Assembly: GCA_963693365.1 (NCBI GenBank)
Contig: CAVNZM010000002.1
Location: 17,794,001 to 17,858,000 of the forward strand
DNA from: Amoebidium appalachense
Lineage: Eukaryota > Ichthyosporea
Length of the DNA: 64,000 nt
Direction of reading: 5' to 3'
Under the pieces are notes generated by a model. The model did not search any database. It saw nothing but the letters and a program-made list of their open reading frames with translations, and was not told where the DNA came from. A program made the position numbers and the translations under genes. Positions 1-16,582 of this stretch are shown one piece after another; the first letter of the stretch is position 1; every line of letters begins with the position of its first letter.

Positions 1-60
1 TGTTTCAGCATGGAGCCCGCCCAACCCGTTCCTCACCCTAACATGGCTCTCCCCTTGTAG

Positions 61-899
61 AAACTTTCAGTTGCTCATGGCCACCCATCGAGCCAACCCA
101 AGTCACCTCGGGCCAAGGCTGCAGCCAACGGCGGTTCAGTGACTGAGGATGACGACGCAGACCTCCTTGGGGAGGTGGTGGTGCCCAAGACGCACACGGG
201 AAGGCTGCTGCAGCTGGCCGTGTTTGGGGCCCTGGTTGCCATGTTTGCCGCCCTGTGGCAGACCTTTGCCCCCACAGACAGCAGCCAGGTACGTGCTGCT
301 GGGAGACAAATGGATACTCGCAGTGCTGGTAGGAATAGCCAAAATACCGCTTTAAATGGTTGTCACAACCTGACGTGTGTTCTTTTCTGTTTGTGCCTCT
401 TGTTTATCGACCCTTGATTGCGCCGTTTGGTTAGTGGTGGCATGCACATGACTTCAAGTTACACAACAGTAGATTGGGGGTGAACATAAGTAGGAATCAA
501 GTTCAGCGGAGTGCAATGGCCATGGCTGCTTGAGCTTGTTGCGACATCACCTTTGTGATGTAGACAGTGTACAAGGGGCATCCAAGCCGTTTTGCTAAGC
601 TGTTTGATTTGTGAAACCACTCCCCTCCCCTCCCCCCCCCCCCCCATCTGCCCCCCTCCTCTTCCTGATTCCCCACTTACAAAATTATTTTTCTAAAACA
701 TAGGAAAAGCTAAAAAACCACCGATGTCGCTTGCTTGCTTTTCTCTGATTCTGAACGACCCCCCTCCCCCCTCCCCTCCCCGTCCCTCTCCCCTCCCCTC
801 TCCCCCCTCCCCTTGCCCTCCCCTTGTCCCCTCCTAACGTTCCTTCTTCCGGTCCACTCCTACGACGTTACCCACCTCCCCCTCCCTCCCCCCCCCCCC

Positions 900-930
<31 letters not shown>

Positions 931-1385
931 AGACCATCAAGAACACCTTGGGCCAACTCACCTCGAACCTGACTCTTGTGAGTGTCATCAACAACAAGCT
1001 GGCCGAGCTGTTTCCTCCGGAGCAAGGTGGGTGCATGATCTAGGGTTACAGCGAAAAATAGTGAAACAGGGCCCAACGGAGGATGAAAAACGAAAGAATT
1101 CTGGTCTGGGCGCTATATTGGTGCTAATACCGGGCCAATAGGGGTGGAGATGGGGGCTGTGGGCAAGCGGCTGCGGGAGGAGGGGCTGACAAAGAAACAC
1201 CCCGTGCTGCTGGTGCCTGGGTTCACAACATCTGGGTGGGTGTTGTGTTTTTGTTTGTCGTTGATTGTTTCGATATTTCCAGGTTTTTGTAAGTTCTTTC
1301 CGTGTTCAGTCTCCTATCACCCCTTTTACTCCATCCTCTCTTTCTTTGGGACATTCCCAAGGCTGGCACGGTGTTGCTCAGGCAA

Positions 1386-1433
<48 letters not shown>

Positions 1434-2673
1434 GGGGGGGGTGATAAGAGGGGTGATATTGAAAGGGAGAGGGACAATGTGCCATACCTCTAACCTGAGA
1501 AATCCGGTTGTTTCGTGCATCTGGCATTGTGTGTCCACGGTGTTTTATTTTCCTCATCATCCGAACATCTCCCCTATTCCTTATTTGACATATTGATTGC
1601 TGCATATAGTGACGGTCTTGGGAATGGGGAAATGTGTTGTACTGGGTCAAATAAGAGTAATATGCAAAGGTGTGGCTGAGTGATGCAGAACATATGTAGG
1701 GGTGTATTTCTTTCTAGCGGGGGGCCGGAGACGGAAGGAAACACCATTCACTGCATTTACCTTTTTTGGTTTGCAATGTGGCCATCCGGACGTCGGGCTG
1801 GGGTTAGGTAGTAAGGGGACAGTGGGGGGTGGGGTGGGGGTGGGGGTGGGGGTGGGGGGGGGGGGGGGGGGGGGGAGGGGGGGGGGGGGAGACATCTGAA
1901 GACACAGTGGTCGAACCTTAAGATTAGGGTTGTGACTGGATAGGCCGGGGTGAAGGGGCTGGGGGGTGGGGGTGAGGAGGGGTTGGGGGAGGGGGGGCAC
2001 AGTGTTGTGGTAATTGTTTGTTAGTATGCGGTGTGTGCGGGTGCTGACGTGTGTGCAGGCTGGAGGTGTGGACGGGGCAGCCATGCATGACGGGGGCATT
2101 CCGCACGCGCATGTGGACCTCCCTGACAATGATCCAGTCCGCCCTGCTCAATGTAAGAACAAGGGGGCCTGCCTGGGTTGGGGAGAAGGCCTGCGTGTGG
2201 GTTGGGATAAGGGGGGCTAGGTGATGCTGGGGATAAGGGGGGCTAGGTGGTGCTGGGGATAAGGGGGGCTAGGTGGTGCTGGGGATAAGGGGGGCTAGGT
2301 GGTGCTGGGGATAAGGGGGGCTAGGTGGTGCTGGGGATAAGGGGGGCTGGGTGATTGGGGCCATGCCCAGGGCACACACCACACCAGGCCCCTCGTCCTA
2401 TTTTTCTGCACCAAACCGTTTTTCATCCCACCCATGTCTTTGCGTGTTTTTCCCCCTCCCCCCTCCCCCTCTCCCCCAACCACCGCCACCACCACAACCA
2501 CCAAACACACACACCAGTCAGCACACCTTCTTGTCTACCTCTGGTCACCCACCTTGCGTGTTTGACAAACACCCCCCCGCCCTCCCCCGCTCGCCCCGCT
2601 ACCCTTTCTCCATGGCCAGTGCCCTATCTCCTGCACGCTGAACACACATTTTTTCCATCTCTTCCCCCTCCCC

Positions 2674-2710
<37 letters not shown>

Positions 2711-3901
2711 ACCAATTCCCTCGCTCTAACTATCCCCCCCCCCCCCCCCCCCAGGGTCAGTGCTGGATGGACCACATGCGTCTGGACACGTACACAAACC
2801 TCGACCCCCCGGGGGTGCGCCTGCGCCCGGCAGAGGGCATGGAGGCCGGCTCATACTTCCTGCCGGGCTTCTACGTGTGGGGTACGTGGGGGTGGTGGGG
2901 GGGTGTGTGTGTGTGGTGGTGGTGGTGGTGGGGGGGGGGGAGGGGGGGGAGGGGGGGGGGAGGGGGGGGGGGGGGGGGGGGGGGGGCTATCAAAACAGGA
3001 AATTTAGCATGGCACTTTTGTGGAGACTTGTCGATTGCTACAGCAAATATTTTCTTCCATTTTTGGCCAAATATTCGACATGTATCATACTGTTGGTGCG
3101 TTTCATTTGGAATTTCACTTTAAAAAACATATGGCTTCATTTCTGTAGGGTTTCATGTTTTCAAGCGACTATTTTCACTCTGACACTGCGATAGAATGCT
3201 TACATGTAAGATCACACGACCTTGCCGAGACCTTTTGTTTGCCTAGTGCTGTAGGGACATAGCAACTCCTTTGAGCACGTGCTATGAGCTATTCATATCT
3301 GCACAAAATGTTGCCATATATCTGGTCCTGATGGGGTTCAGATCTTACAATTTCAAGAATACCCTTTTCATTCGAGTTGACCTCTGTGCAGTTGGGTGGA
3401 TAGTGGACACATGTGGTGTTGGGTGGGTGCCTGGGTGCATGGCATGGATACTGGTTAGGCGCTCGGATAGGGGCGACTGGGGATGATGTTTGTATGTGGC
3501 CGTGGCTTATGGGTGTATGTGCACGCAGGGATGATAGTGGAGAACCTGGCAGCCATAGGCTACGACAACACAAACATGATGATGGCTCCAAACGACTGGC
3601 GCCTGTCCTACGGGAACATGGTCAGTGTGTGTGTTGGGGGGGGGGGAGGTTTGTGGCTGTGTGGAAAGACAACTAGCTGGTGTGCCGACTAGAGGGATGG
3701 GTGGGAGGGGGATTATAGAGACATGGGCACTGTGTGTGTGCATCGCCACCCTCCTTGCCGCGTTACTGTGCACGCCACACTAAAGCCACATGCCCACTAG
3801 CATGTATCACATGTTTGCCTTTTTCGATCTCTCTCTCTCTGCCTTTTTCTCCACGCCCGCCCCTTTGCACTTCTTCATCAGTTTATCTCATTTTTCCTTT
3901 A

Positions 3902-3935
<34 letters not shown>

Positions 3936-3995
3936 CCGCCTCCGCCGAGCCAAAGCCTCTGCTCTGATATCAACACACACAATGCACACAAAACT

Positions 3996-4081
<86 letters not shown>

Positions 4082-4603
4082 GCACACACGCACACACACA
4101 CACACATGCACAGCAAGAGCGTGACCACCTGTTCGATCGCATGCGGCACATGGTGGAGTATCTGCATGGGGCCCACGGGGAGAAGGTGCTACTGGTGGCA
4201 CACTCCATGGGGGCACCGGTCATACTCTACTTCTTCAGATGGATCGAGAGTAAAAGGGGGGGCAATGGTAAGTGGTGAATGGGGATAAAGGGGGGGGGGG
4301 GGGGGGGGGGGGAGGGAAGGGGAAAGGGGAGGTAAAGGGTTTTGTGTGGTGTGGGTCGAGGTCACCAGCTGGTCAGGCTTTGGGGGGAGAAGGGGGACGG
4401 GGGGGGGGGGGGGGGGGAAGATAGTTCTTTTGAGAGGATGAGTTTGCGGATCTAGAGGGCAGATTGGTGGATTCGAAGGAGGGTATATGAAGTAGAAAAG
4501 AAACCTTTATGTGGCAGGCATTGGGTGTGATCTGGTCAATTAACAGAAAACCACGCCTCTCTCTTGCTAACTCAGCGCGTGCGCGCACACACACACATTC
4601 ACG

Positions 4604-4666
<63 letters not shown>

Positions 4667-6529
4667 CACCCGGGTGGGTAGACCAGCACGTACATGCCCT
4701 TAGTACCATAGGGGGTGTCTACCTGGGCATCCCCAAGGCGGTCAGTGCTCTGCTCTCAGGTCCATACCCCCCTCCCCCCCCTTCCCCCCCGGTCCTCTCC
4801 GGTGTGCGCCCTCTCCCACCCCTGAGCAAGCCATGGACAGCAGCTTACCAGACCTGCCCCCTCCCCATCGTTTGTCTTTTTGAGCTAATTCCGTGTTTCT
4901 TGCACTCAAGTGAACACACACGAGCTCACAACGTCTACGGTTTTCTCCTCATTTCTCTGACTGTTTGGGATAAACATGGGCGTGGCATAAGACGGGAAGC
5001 AGGAAGGTATGAGTTCATGCTTCGTGAATCGTGTGGTGATGCTTGTGTTCGTGTGTGGGGTGCCTCGGGGAGAGGGGGGGGGGGGGGGGGGGGGGGGGGG
5101 TGGGGGGGGGGGGGGGAGACGTGTGTGTGTGTGTGTGCGCATAGCACGTGAAGGGATTTGGAGTCTTCTTTGTTCGGAAGTAAAGTTTGATTGCATGCAC
5201 GACTGACATGGTGGCCTAATAGGGGAGATGAAGGACACGAGCACGCTGGGTGAGCTAGGGGAGGTGCTGGAGTCGAGCATGTACAGCAGACGCACTAGGA
5301 GGGCACTGTTTAGAAGCTGGCACTCCCTGGTGGCAATGCTGCCTAAGGGTAAGAGTGGGGAGGGAGGGGGGGGGGGGGGGGGGTTAGGGGGACTAGGGGA
5401 AGAATGGCAGTTAGGGAGAGATGGGGGGCAGGGGATGAAGGTTGTGCAGTGTGGGGGTGAGAGGAGTGGAAGCGGGGGTAAAGGGTGGGTGCTAAGGTCA
5501 TGCATTCGCTGGGATCGGCTCAGTCGATTACTGATGCGCATTGGTGATGGAATGCATGGACAGGCAAAGGAGGGTGTGGGGTGGTGTAGTTAGCGTCTGC
5601 GTGTGGGAATGTGCAATGGGGTTGTGCATGTGGCATGGGGGGCCACCATTATATCGTTGCAAAAGGTCAAGTCACCTGTGATGTTGATGTGTTGTGTTTA
5701 TTGACCTACCATGTTTTATGTTGTTTACTGACCTGCCATGTTTTATGTTGTGTTTACTGACCTATATTATATGTGTTGGATGTTTTATGTTGTGTTTACT
5801 GACCTATATTATATGTGTTGGATGTTTTATGTTGTGTTTACTAACCTATATTATATGTGTTGCTTGTTTTATGTTGTGTTTACTGACCTGTCTCCCAGGG
5901 GGTGATGCGGTGTGGGGCAACAGCACATGGGCGCCAGACGACAGCAACCGCACACAGAGCAACAACTACACGTACGGGCAGCTGATCCGGTTCACACAGG
6001 TGGAGGGGGTGATGGTGCCTCGCAACAGGACGGCAGACACATACATGGACCTGCTGACTGCTTCGGACCCAGATTATGGGTGCGTGGGCAGGCAGAGGGG
6101 GAGGGGAGGAAGGGGGGGGGACTATGACGAGTGTGTGTTGTCTGAAAACCGAGGGTGGCGGATTATATGTGTGTGTTGGGGGGTGGGGGCTAAGATAAGA
6201 TAGCCTCTTTTTTTGGCAAGTGCTAACAGGTTGGGGGCAGCAAGGTACTGGAGGGTGTGTCTGCAGGCACGGCCACAGACTTCGGCGACCCCAAGTGAGT
6301 GCAGGCGCATGTGTGTGTGAGGTGGAGGGGAGGGGAGGGGAGGGCGGAGGGGGGGAGGGGGGCGGGGGGGCTGGGCGCAGGACAGATGCAGCCATACGAG
6401 AAAACAAGAGAGAATGGGTTCAAGTAACATTGATGTGGATGGAGCGGGCGTGTGTGTGTGTATGTCTGAGGAAAAGGAGGGGGGAAGAGGGGGTAGTTGA
6501 AGGGTGGGTGGGTTGGTGGGTGGTGGGTG

Positions 6530-6577
<48 letters not shown>

Positions 6578-6777
6578 CGGTGATGGTGGTGGTGGGGGGG
6601 GTGGGGGGATAGCTGAGAGGGGGCATTGTGCCCATGCAGATATGCAGACCCCAAGCACTGGTACAACACCCTGGAGGCCCCCCTGCCCAACGTACGTGCC
6701 CACAGCCCTGCATGCCTCGTGCTTGCATGCCGTCCATATACGTGCTTGGGCATGTGTTTTCTACGGTTCGGTTTGGC

Positions 6778-6821
<44 letters not shown>

Positions 6822-7579
6822 GAGAAGGGAGACCGAGAATGGGGGATGCTAAATTGGAAAGGAAGCCATCATGTGCACCCATGGATCGCTCTGTTCCAGC
6901 CACTGACCGGGCAAGCAGGCACCGCACATGCGCATCTACTGCCTGTACGGGGTGGGCAAGGAGACAGAGCGGGCCTACATGTACAAGTCCGCACTGCCTG
7001 AGACCGTACGTGCACTCCCGCCATTGCTCTCCTTCATTTCTCCCTCCCTCCGTCCCTCCCCCTTTCCTCGTCCCCTCCCTCCACTCCACTCCCTCCCTCC
7101 CTCCCTCCCTTCCTTCCTGTCTCTTCCTCTCTTTCTCTCTATCCCTCCCTCCCTCTCTCTCTCTCTCTTTCTCTCTCCCTCTCCCTCTCTCCCTCTCTCC
7201 CCCCCCCTCCCCCCCCCTCTCTCTCCCCTCCCCCCCCTCGCCCTGTCCCTCGCCCCCTCCTCCCGTCCCCCTGCTTCGTTGTCTCTCTCTGGCCTCTGTC
7301 TCTCTCCCTCCCCCCTCCCCCCTCTCCCTGCCCACCCTGGTCTATCTCTGCGGATGGATCGTACTCCAGCCACATGCACTTTATTCCTGGCCCAAATCTC
7401 AGTGTCTGTGCATTGGCAATCATGCTATTCGTGATTTGATGTATAGAAATCCCTTCTTGACTCGTTCCATCGTCACAGGGTCTTACGACAAACACACGCT
7501 TCCTTCACCTTCGGGTATTTTCTGGCCGGCAACCACGCATGCCGCCTAACACACACACACGGACACAGGCATGCACACA

Positions 7580-7669
<90 letters not shown>

Positions 7670-7974
7670 AGGTGCCGCAGCATATGGCCAGTGGCTTCAG
7701 TGATGACGTAGTCAGCAATGGGGTACTGTTTGGGGAGGGGGATGGCACCGTGCCCCTGCTGAGTCTAGGCTACACCTGTGTGAGGGCCTGGAAGCCTCCA
7801 TCCCCACTCAACCCCGCAAACATCAGCGTACGTGTCTTCCCCCATCATTGGAACTCCCCGCCTCTCCCATCCCCACCCCTACCTCCCCCAACCCCCCCTC
7901 CCCCCCCAAGCCTCCAACCCCACCCCACCACCACCACCACCACCCACCCACCCACCCACCCACCCACCCATCCC

Positions 7975-8045
<71 letters not shown>

Positions 8046-8871
8046 ACGTGCGCATGTACGCGCACACACACACACACACACAACATAGCACATGCATGTG
8101 CGCTTCCACGTGTCCGCCCACCTGCAAGCGTGCACACACATACACATACACACGCGCACAGATACACAGTCGTTTTCATGTGACAACGTATTGACCTTGC
8201 TAGTAGTCCCGGTTTTGAAAAGAAAGGAGTGCGCACTGACGCACATATGGGCTTGCAGGTGGTGACGAGGGAGTACGCCCACAACCCCCATCCCATCTAC
8301 CCGAGAGGCGGCGAGAGCAGCGGCGACCACGGTATGTTGGGGGTGAGGTGGCAGAGTTAGATGCAGGGTGGGAAGGTGGGGGGGGGGGGCAGGGGGGACG
8401 GGTGTGGGGTGGGTGGCGGAGGAGGGTGGGTCGAGTGTGCGGAGTTAGATGTGGGGGGCGGGGAAAGGGGGGAGAGGGGGTCGGGGGGGGGGGGGGGGAG
8501 GGGGGGAGGGGGGGGGCATGTGCTCGAGGTCAGGCTTGGTTAGGTTGGAGGTTAGTGGGGCTGATGGTGCGGGAATCGATCTGCAGGTTTAGGTGGGTGA
8601 GCATGTGGGCCTGGTGTGATACGGAAGTCGTTGTAGCCCAATATTATGATGCAACATAAGATGGCGGGCCCGAATTGGGGGGGAGAGGGGGGGTTGTCTC
8701 TGGTGTGTGCTGACTTTGTTTTTTTCTGCAGTGGACATCATGGGCAACGTGCAGGTCAATGAGGACATACTGAGACTGGCTGCCGGGCAGGAGCTGAGCA
8801 ACCACATATTCAGCAACATTGAGAAATATGCTGAGAATATCCACAGGAATATATTCGGCAAGGCAAAGTGA
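61..8871 (+). CDS. PDAT: Phospholipid:diacylglycerol acyltransferase (PDAT), 5' partial, 16 exons
   Basis: Transfers an acyl group from the sn-2 position of a phospholipid to diacylglycerol, making triacylglycerol at the ER. Exons: 61-288, 933-1026, 1142-1235, 2059-2152, 2755-2881, 3529-3620, 4114-4267, 4667-4759, 5223-5348, 5899-6079, 6241-6294, 6640-6691, 6919-7005, 7669-7827, 8259-8331, 8732-8871. Phases close throughout and give 615 residues in view; the family is about 660. Exon 1 encodes an N-terminal membrane segment (LLQLAVFGALVAMFAALW). The LCAT-fold core follows: HPVLLVPGF strand and loop, GLEVWTGQPC, nucleophile serine in AHSMGAP, acidic residue in GEGDGTVPLLS, and histidine in GDHVDIMGN (split by the last intron). 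APHMRIYCLYGVGKETERAY is PDAT-typical. Exon 1 has no in-frame ATG, so the start lies upstream; its acceptor could be the AG at 59-60 or the one at 69-70. PDAT identity is very likely; the 5' end is unknown. Confidence 0.93.
1389..1441. repeat. Long G homopolymer in PDAT intron 3
   Basis: An almost pure G tract, interrupted once by A, lies between exons 1142-1235 and 2059-2152. PDAT introns hold similar tracts around 885-916, 1850-1890, 2680-2706, 2930-2986, 3902-3934, 4291-4313, 5078-5115 and 6780-6821. Exact lengths should be treated as uncertain. Confidence 0.8.
2219..2349 (+). repeat. About 25-bp minisatellite in PDAT intron 4
   Basis: The unit GGGGATAAGGGGGGCTAGGTG plus GTGCT is repeated about five times with single-base changes. 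It sits in the intron before the exon that starts at 2755. G-rich units could form G-quadruplexes; that is inference. Confidence 0.85.
4000..4110 (+). repeat. (CA)n tract abutting a PDAT 3' splice site
   Basis: A roughly 80-bp (CA)n run followed by CACGCACA variants ends in the acceptor of exon 4114-4267 (ATGCACAG). Equivalent (CA)n-CAG acceptors precede exons 933, 4667 and 7669 of the same gene. Confidence 0.9.
5690..5890 (+). repeat. About 43-bp tandem repeat in PDAT intron 9
   Basis: Repeats containing TTTATGTTGTGTTTACTGAC and TATATTATATGTGTTGGATG run from about 5690 to 5890, three full units plus shorter partial units. They stop just before the acceptor CTCCCAG of exon 5899. The run is AT-rich compared with the rest of the gene. 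Confidence 0.8.
7576..7666 (+). repeat. (CA)n microsatellite abutting PDAT exon 14
   Basis: A near-perfect (CA)n tract of about 90 bp runs directly into the acceptor CACAG for exon 7669-7827. A second (CA)n tract lies at 7979-8043 in the next intron. Confidence 0.9.
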
Positions 8872-9540
8872 TATGGTTACATGAAGATATGTTGGGGATA
8901 GCTACAAGAAATATGTCAACAAGACCCCATTATGTTACATCGAGAGATATATTTCAGCAAATCCACATGAATTTCTTCCAGCAGGCTTAGTGCTGGGGAT
9001 AAATACACCGTAGGTAGGTGCTGCATTGCATTGACGACGTGCAAGCACATGCACCAGATCTAATATCAAATCCCGAGACATGCACTACTTAGATATACCT
9101 AACAGTGTCTAGCAACCACATATGGCACATAGTGACAGATAGCAGATAAGCGCTGGTGATACCAGCGAATAAGGGCCTGACACAGTGGCTACCCAGCCGT
9201 GAAGCATGGTGACATGTGTATGCTATTTTAGTGATTGGTGGTGGCAGGGATGCACGGTTATCTATTAGTCTTTGGTATTCATGAAGGTGTAAAATCATAT
9301 CAAAAACATTTATGCATGTGACGTACAGATAGGCACATGTACATCAATAGTAGTTTGTTTCATCCATAATCTCAATTAATTGCTAAACCTGCCTATTGAT
9401 TGGATGCAGAGGATAAAACTTGTCTTAACTCTGCCAGACGCAGGCGTCTGTGCCGGCTGATATTAAATTTCGATGCCATGACTGTCGACTAAACGAGAGC
9501 TATATACAGGTAAACTACGCTGATTCCCCGCCTTTCCTAC

Positions 9541-9593
9541 CCCCCCCCCCCCCCCCCCCCCCCCCGGTTCGAACCCCCAATTGCAAGCACACG

Positions 9594-9645
<52 letters not shown>

Positions 9646-9662
9646 AAAAAAAAAAAAAAAAA
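9541..9662 (+). repeat. Composite C-tract / A-tract with a B-box-like core
   Basis: About 25 C residues, then GGTTCGAACCCCCAATTGC, then about 40 C residues running directly into about 28 A residues. GGTTCGAACC fits the Pol III B-box consensus, but I found no A box upstream. It could be the tail of a degenerate retroposon or simply chance between homopolymers. Confidence 0.6.
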
Positions 9663-10137
9663 CATTCCCCCTATAGCTAGCTATTGGCCTTTCCTTTCTC
9701 ACGTCTTCCCCCATGCATGGCGCGCACACACATGCACAAACTAGTTTGCAACAGAAAAGATAAAAACTTGTATGGAGATTCCGGAGGAGTATGATCACAA
9801 AATACAAAATTGATATGTAATCAAGTCGGTCGTAACGTTTGCAACACCAAATGTGCATGCAGTTGCCAATTAGTGTTGCCGACCGGCAATCACTGCACGT
9901 GTATACGTACGGCATATCGTGCCCACCGCACAGTGACTATAATGGGCCCTGGCCACCGTATGATGCCATCGTGGCACCAATACCACTGACACGTGAGTGC
10001 AGCTGGTGTGTGAAATTGGTGTGGCCGTTGTCATCGACGTATGCCTCGAGTTGCGGGCATGATATGAACCAATCATGCGACCCAAGCAAAAAACACATCC
10101 CCATGGAAACCAACATATGTACCACTGTGACAGAACA

Positions 10138-10475
10138 GTAGGGCATTCATTGGCCACACATGTGCAAGCAGTAGGGCATTGATTGGCCACACATGTGCAA
10201 GCAGTAGGGCATTGATTGGCCACACATGTGCAAGCAGTAGGGCATTCATTGGCCACACATGTGCAAGCAGTAGGGCATTCATTGGCCGCACATGTGCAAG
10301 CAGTAGGGCATTCATTGGCCGCACATGTGCAAGCAGTAGGGCATTTACTGGCCGCACATGTGCAAGCGGTAGGGCATTCATTGGCCGCACATGTGCAAGC
10401 AGTAGGGCATTCATTGGCCACACATCTGCAAGCAGTAGGGCATTCATTGGCCACACATCTGCAAGCAGTAGGCAT
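10138..10475. repeat. 33-bp minisatellite, about 10 units
   Basis: The unit begins AGTAGGGCATTCATTGGCCA and continues CACATGTGCAAGC. Copies start near 10141, 10174, 10207, 10240, 10273, 10306, 10339, 10372, 10405 and 10438 and differ at a few sites (C/G/T after GGGCATT, A/G in GGCCACAC or GGCCGCAC). Because 33 is a multiple of 3, several frames stay open on both strands; this is not evidence of coding. Confidence 0.95.
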
Positions 10476-11233
10476 ACACGCGAACTTCGTTTATTTGCTG
10501 GCTGGCTGCCGGCTGCTGACTGACCATACATTCCATTGGGGCTGGTGGGGCTTTGTAGAGTTTACCTCCCGTACCTGCCCAGGGGGTTAGTGGGTGCACG
10601 TGGCATGGATGGTGCATGACACAGCATGTGGCATAGTGGGTGCATGTGGAGGCAGAAGCAAAAACCAGCTGGGCAGCAAACAAGGCATGGGGCAACAGTG
10701 GCAGGCTATTGGGCGGAGGAGAATAAGCGATGCGAACGAAGCACAAAAATGCAACCTCCATCCCTGAACACCAATAAACTAGACCCGCACCACCACCCCC
10801 AACACACAAGATCAGGCAATTCGTGCAACAAAATTGCTGGTGGGAAATGCCCCCCCCCCCTCACTATCCCAAATACCATTCAACATGCATCCCTGCAATC
10901 CTGATGTAACCCTCTCGTCCACCCACCACCCACCGACACAACCGTCTCCATCCACCTATCCACATGTACGTGTGCAAGTCCAAGCACCACCAGTATCCCA
11001 ATCTGTAGCCTCAAGTTTCCCCCCTTTCCCCCCTCCCCCTCTTCCCCAGAACACACACACTAACACACACACAACCCATCCCCCCCCCCTCCGCCCCCCC
11101 TCCCCCTTCCCCCACTTAGCCCCCTTCCCTCCCCCCCCCCCACCCAAATCCCACCTACCCACCCACCCACGCACCAACCCACACCCACCCACCCACACAC
11201 TCCTCCCCATCACTTTCTTCCGGTTAGAGGTCA

Positions 11234-15084
<3,851 letters not shown>

Positions 15085-15156
15085 GGTAAGGGGTTGGGCG
15101 CAAATAGGACGTTAAGAAGGGGTAAGAGAGAACGGCTAGTAAAAAAAACTCGACAC

Positions 15157-15299
15157 TTTCGCGCGTTTTTTTCTGACTGTGTTGCTCAGATGATGCAACA
15201 CATGATGACGACATCATTCAAATTTTGGTGACGTCACGCCGCGGCAAAGTGGGCATGACGTCATCATCTGGCCTTTTAGGCGCGAAACTTTTGGCGCCA

Positions 15300-15301
<2 letters not shown>
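15157..15301 (-). promoter_or_regulatory. RBX1 upstream region with E2F-like and CRE-like sites
   Basis: Within 73-217 bp upstream of the RBX1 ATG there are TTTCGCGCG (15157-15165), two perfect TGACGTCA palindromes (15229-15236 and 15256-15263), GGCGCGAAA (15279-15287) and the palindrome TTTGGCGCCAAA (15290-15301). The first and last two match E2F/DP consensus sites and the palindromes match CREB/bZIP sites. Regulation by such factors is inference. A C homopolymer begins at 15302, so the cluster is bounded. Confidence 0.6.
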
Positions 15302-15335
<34 letters not shown>

Positions 15336-15455
15336 ACACACACACACAACCCTCTTCTCTCTCTCTCTCTCTCTCTTCCCCCCCTTCCCCCCCCCCACCC
15401 TCCCTCGGGGCCCCTTTCGGCCCCACCAAGGTTGTCGAGTCTCTTATCCTCCTTA

Positions 15456-15690
15456 GGGATTTTTGAATTTGAAAGGGGGGGGGGGGGGGGGGGGGGAGGG
15501 GGTAGCTAATATCGACGTCCGCCCTGGTGGTACCTCCCTCCCCCCTCCCCAAGGTAGCCGGAGGGGGTGGGTGGGTCCCCCCCCCCCCCCCCCCCCCTCC
15601 GAGGGGAGACCCACCTGGGTGAATGGGGTGGTGGGTCCTCCCCCCCCCCCCCCCCCTCTCCCCTCCCCTCCCGGCCCCCCGACACCCCGC
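15456..15690 (+). repeat. GC-rich dispersed repeat, copy A
   Basis: Begins GGGATTTTTGAATTTGAAAG, then a G tract, GTAGCTAATATCG, TAGCCGGAGGGGGTGGGTGG, then GTCC with C tracts. Its left end matches, in inverted orientation, the right end of the repeat at 18480-18660. Confidence 0.55.
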
Positions 15691-15883
15691 CCGCCCCGCC
15701 CATGCGCATGATCATGACCAGTGTCTCTTTTCCACCGGTACCCACCAAAATTGTACATGTATTCGTTATTTATTTTTTTTTCTTCAAGGAATTCAATCGA
15801 TTTTCCGTTTTGGCCACTGATGCATATCCCCCCCCCCTGCCTCCCCCCGGCCCCCTCGTACACACTCACCACACACACACACA

Positions 15884-15929
<46 letters not shown>

Positions 15930-16329
15930 CCGCACGCAAGCGCGCGCGCACGCATACACACACATGCATTCAAAGTTTCGGCCACCCGTTGAAGTTGGTG
16001 CTGGTGCTCTTCTTCTGCCGGATGCATACTCATTGTGTGTTCTTTGCAAGGTCTGCTTTGTGTTGTCCGCGGCAAACGTGTACTATTTGCGCCGTATTAT
16101 TTTCGTTAAACGACCCCCCCCCCCTCCCCCCTCATCTCGCCTCACTCACCTCCTTCCACTCCTCCGGATCCCCTCCCTTACCCTAGACAACATTTTCTAA
16201 CGGCTCATCACGCTCAAAACCCCCTCCCCCCCCCCTCCCCCGGCTCCTCCCGCCTCACTCACCTCCCCTCCCCCCCCTCCTGCCCCCCCCCCCTCACCCT
16301 GCTCATTTACACAAGTAAATGCTTGTGCA

Positions 16330-16343
16330 CATGCGCACGCACG

Positions 16344-16424
<81 letters not shown>

Positions 16425-16425
16425 A
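16330..16425. repeat. (CA)n microsatellite
   Basis: CACG/CA start, then about 40 CA units, between the GC-rich repeat and the LINE insertion. No gene is associated with it. Confidence 0.9.
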
Positions 16426-16563
16426 TACACACACACGTACACACATGCAACGGTCAACTATTTCTAAGTTAGTAGTGTGGGCAAAGTTATCCTGCTAACC
16501 ATGCAGTGTTCGTGTGCACATGTGTGTGGCGACGAAAGTATGTGTGTGTGGTGTGGGTTAGTG

Positions 16564-16582
16564 TATTTGCATGTTCTTGTCG
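16564..16582 (+). repeat. Left 19-bp target-site duplication of the LINE
   Basis: TATTTGCATGTTCTTGTCG is repeated exactly at 18091-18109. The two copies bracket the LINE fragment. Confidence 0.92.

Noticed and set aside
6223-7549. 370- and 307-residue frames rich in Arg/Gly/Glu or Ser/Pro across PDAT introns
   Set aside because: They derive from CT/CCCT and GT repeats and overlap true PDAT exons on the other strand or in another frame.
10138-10475. CRISPR-like regular repeats
   Set aside because: The units are contiguous with no unique spacers and the genome is eukaryotic; it is a minisatellite.
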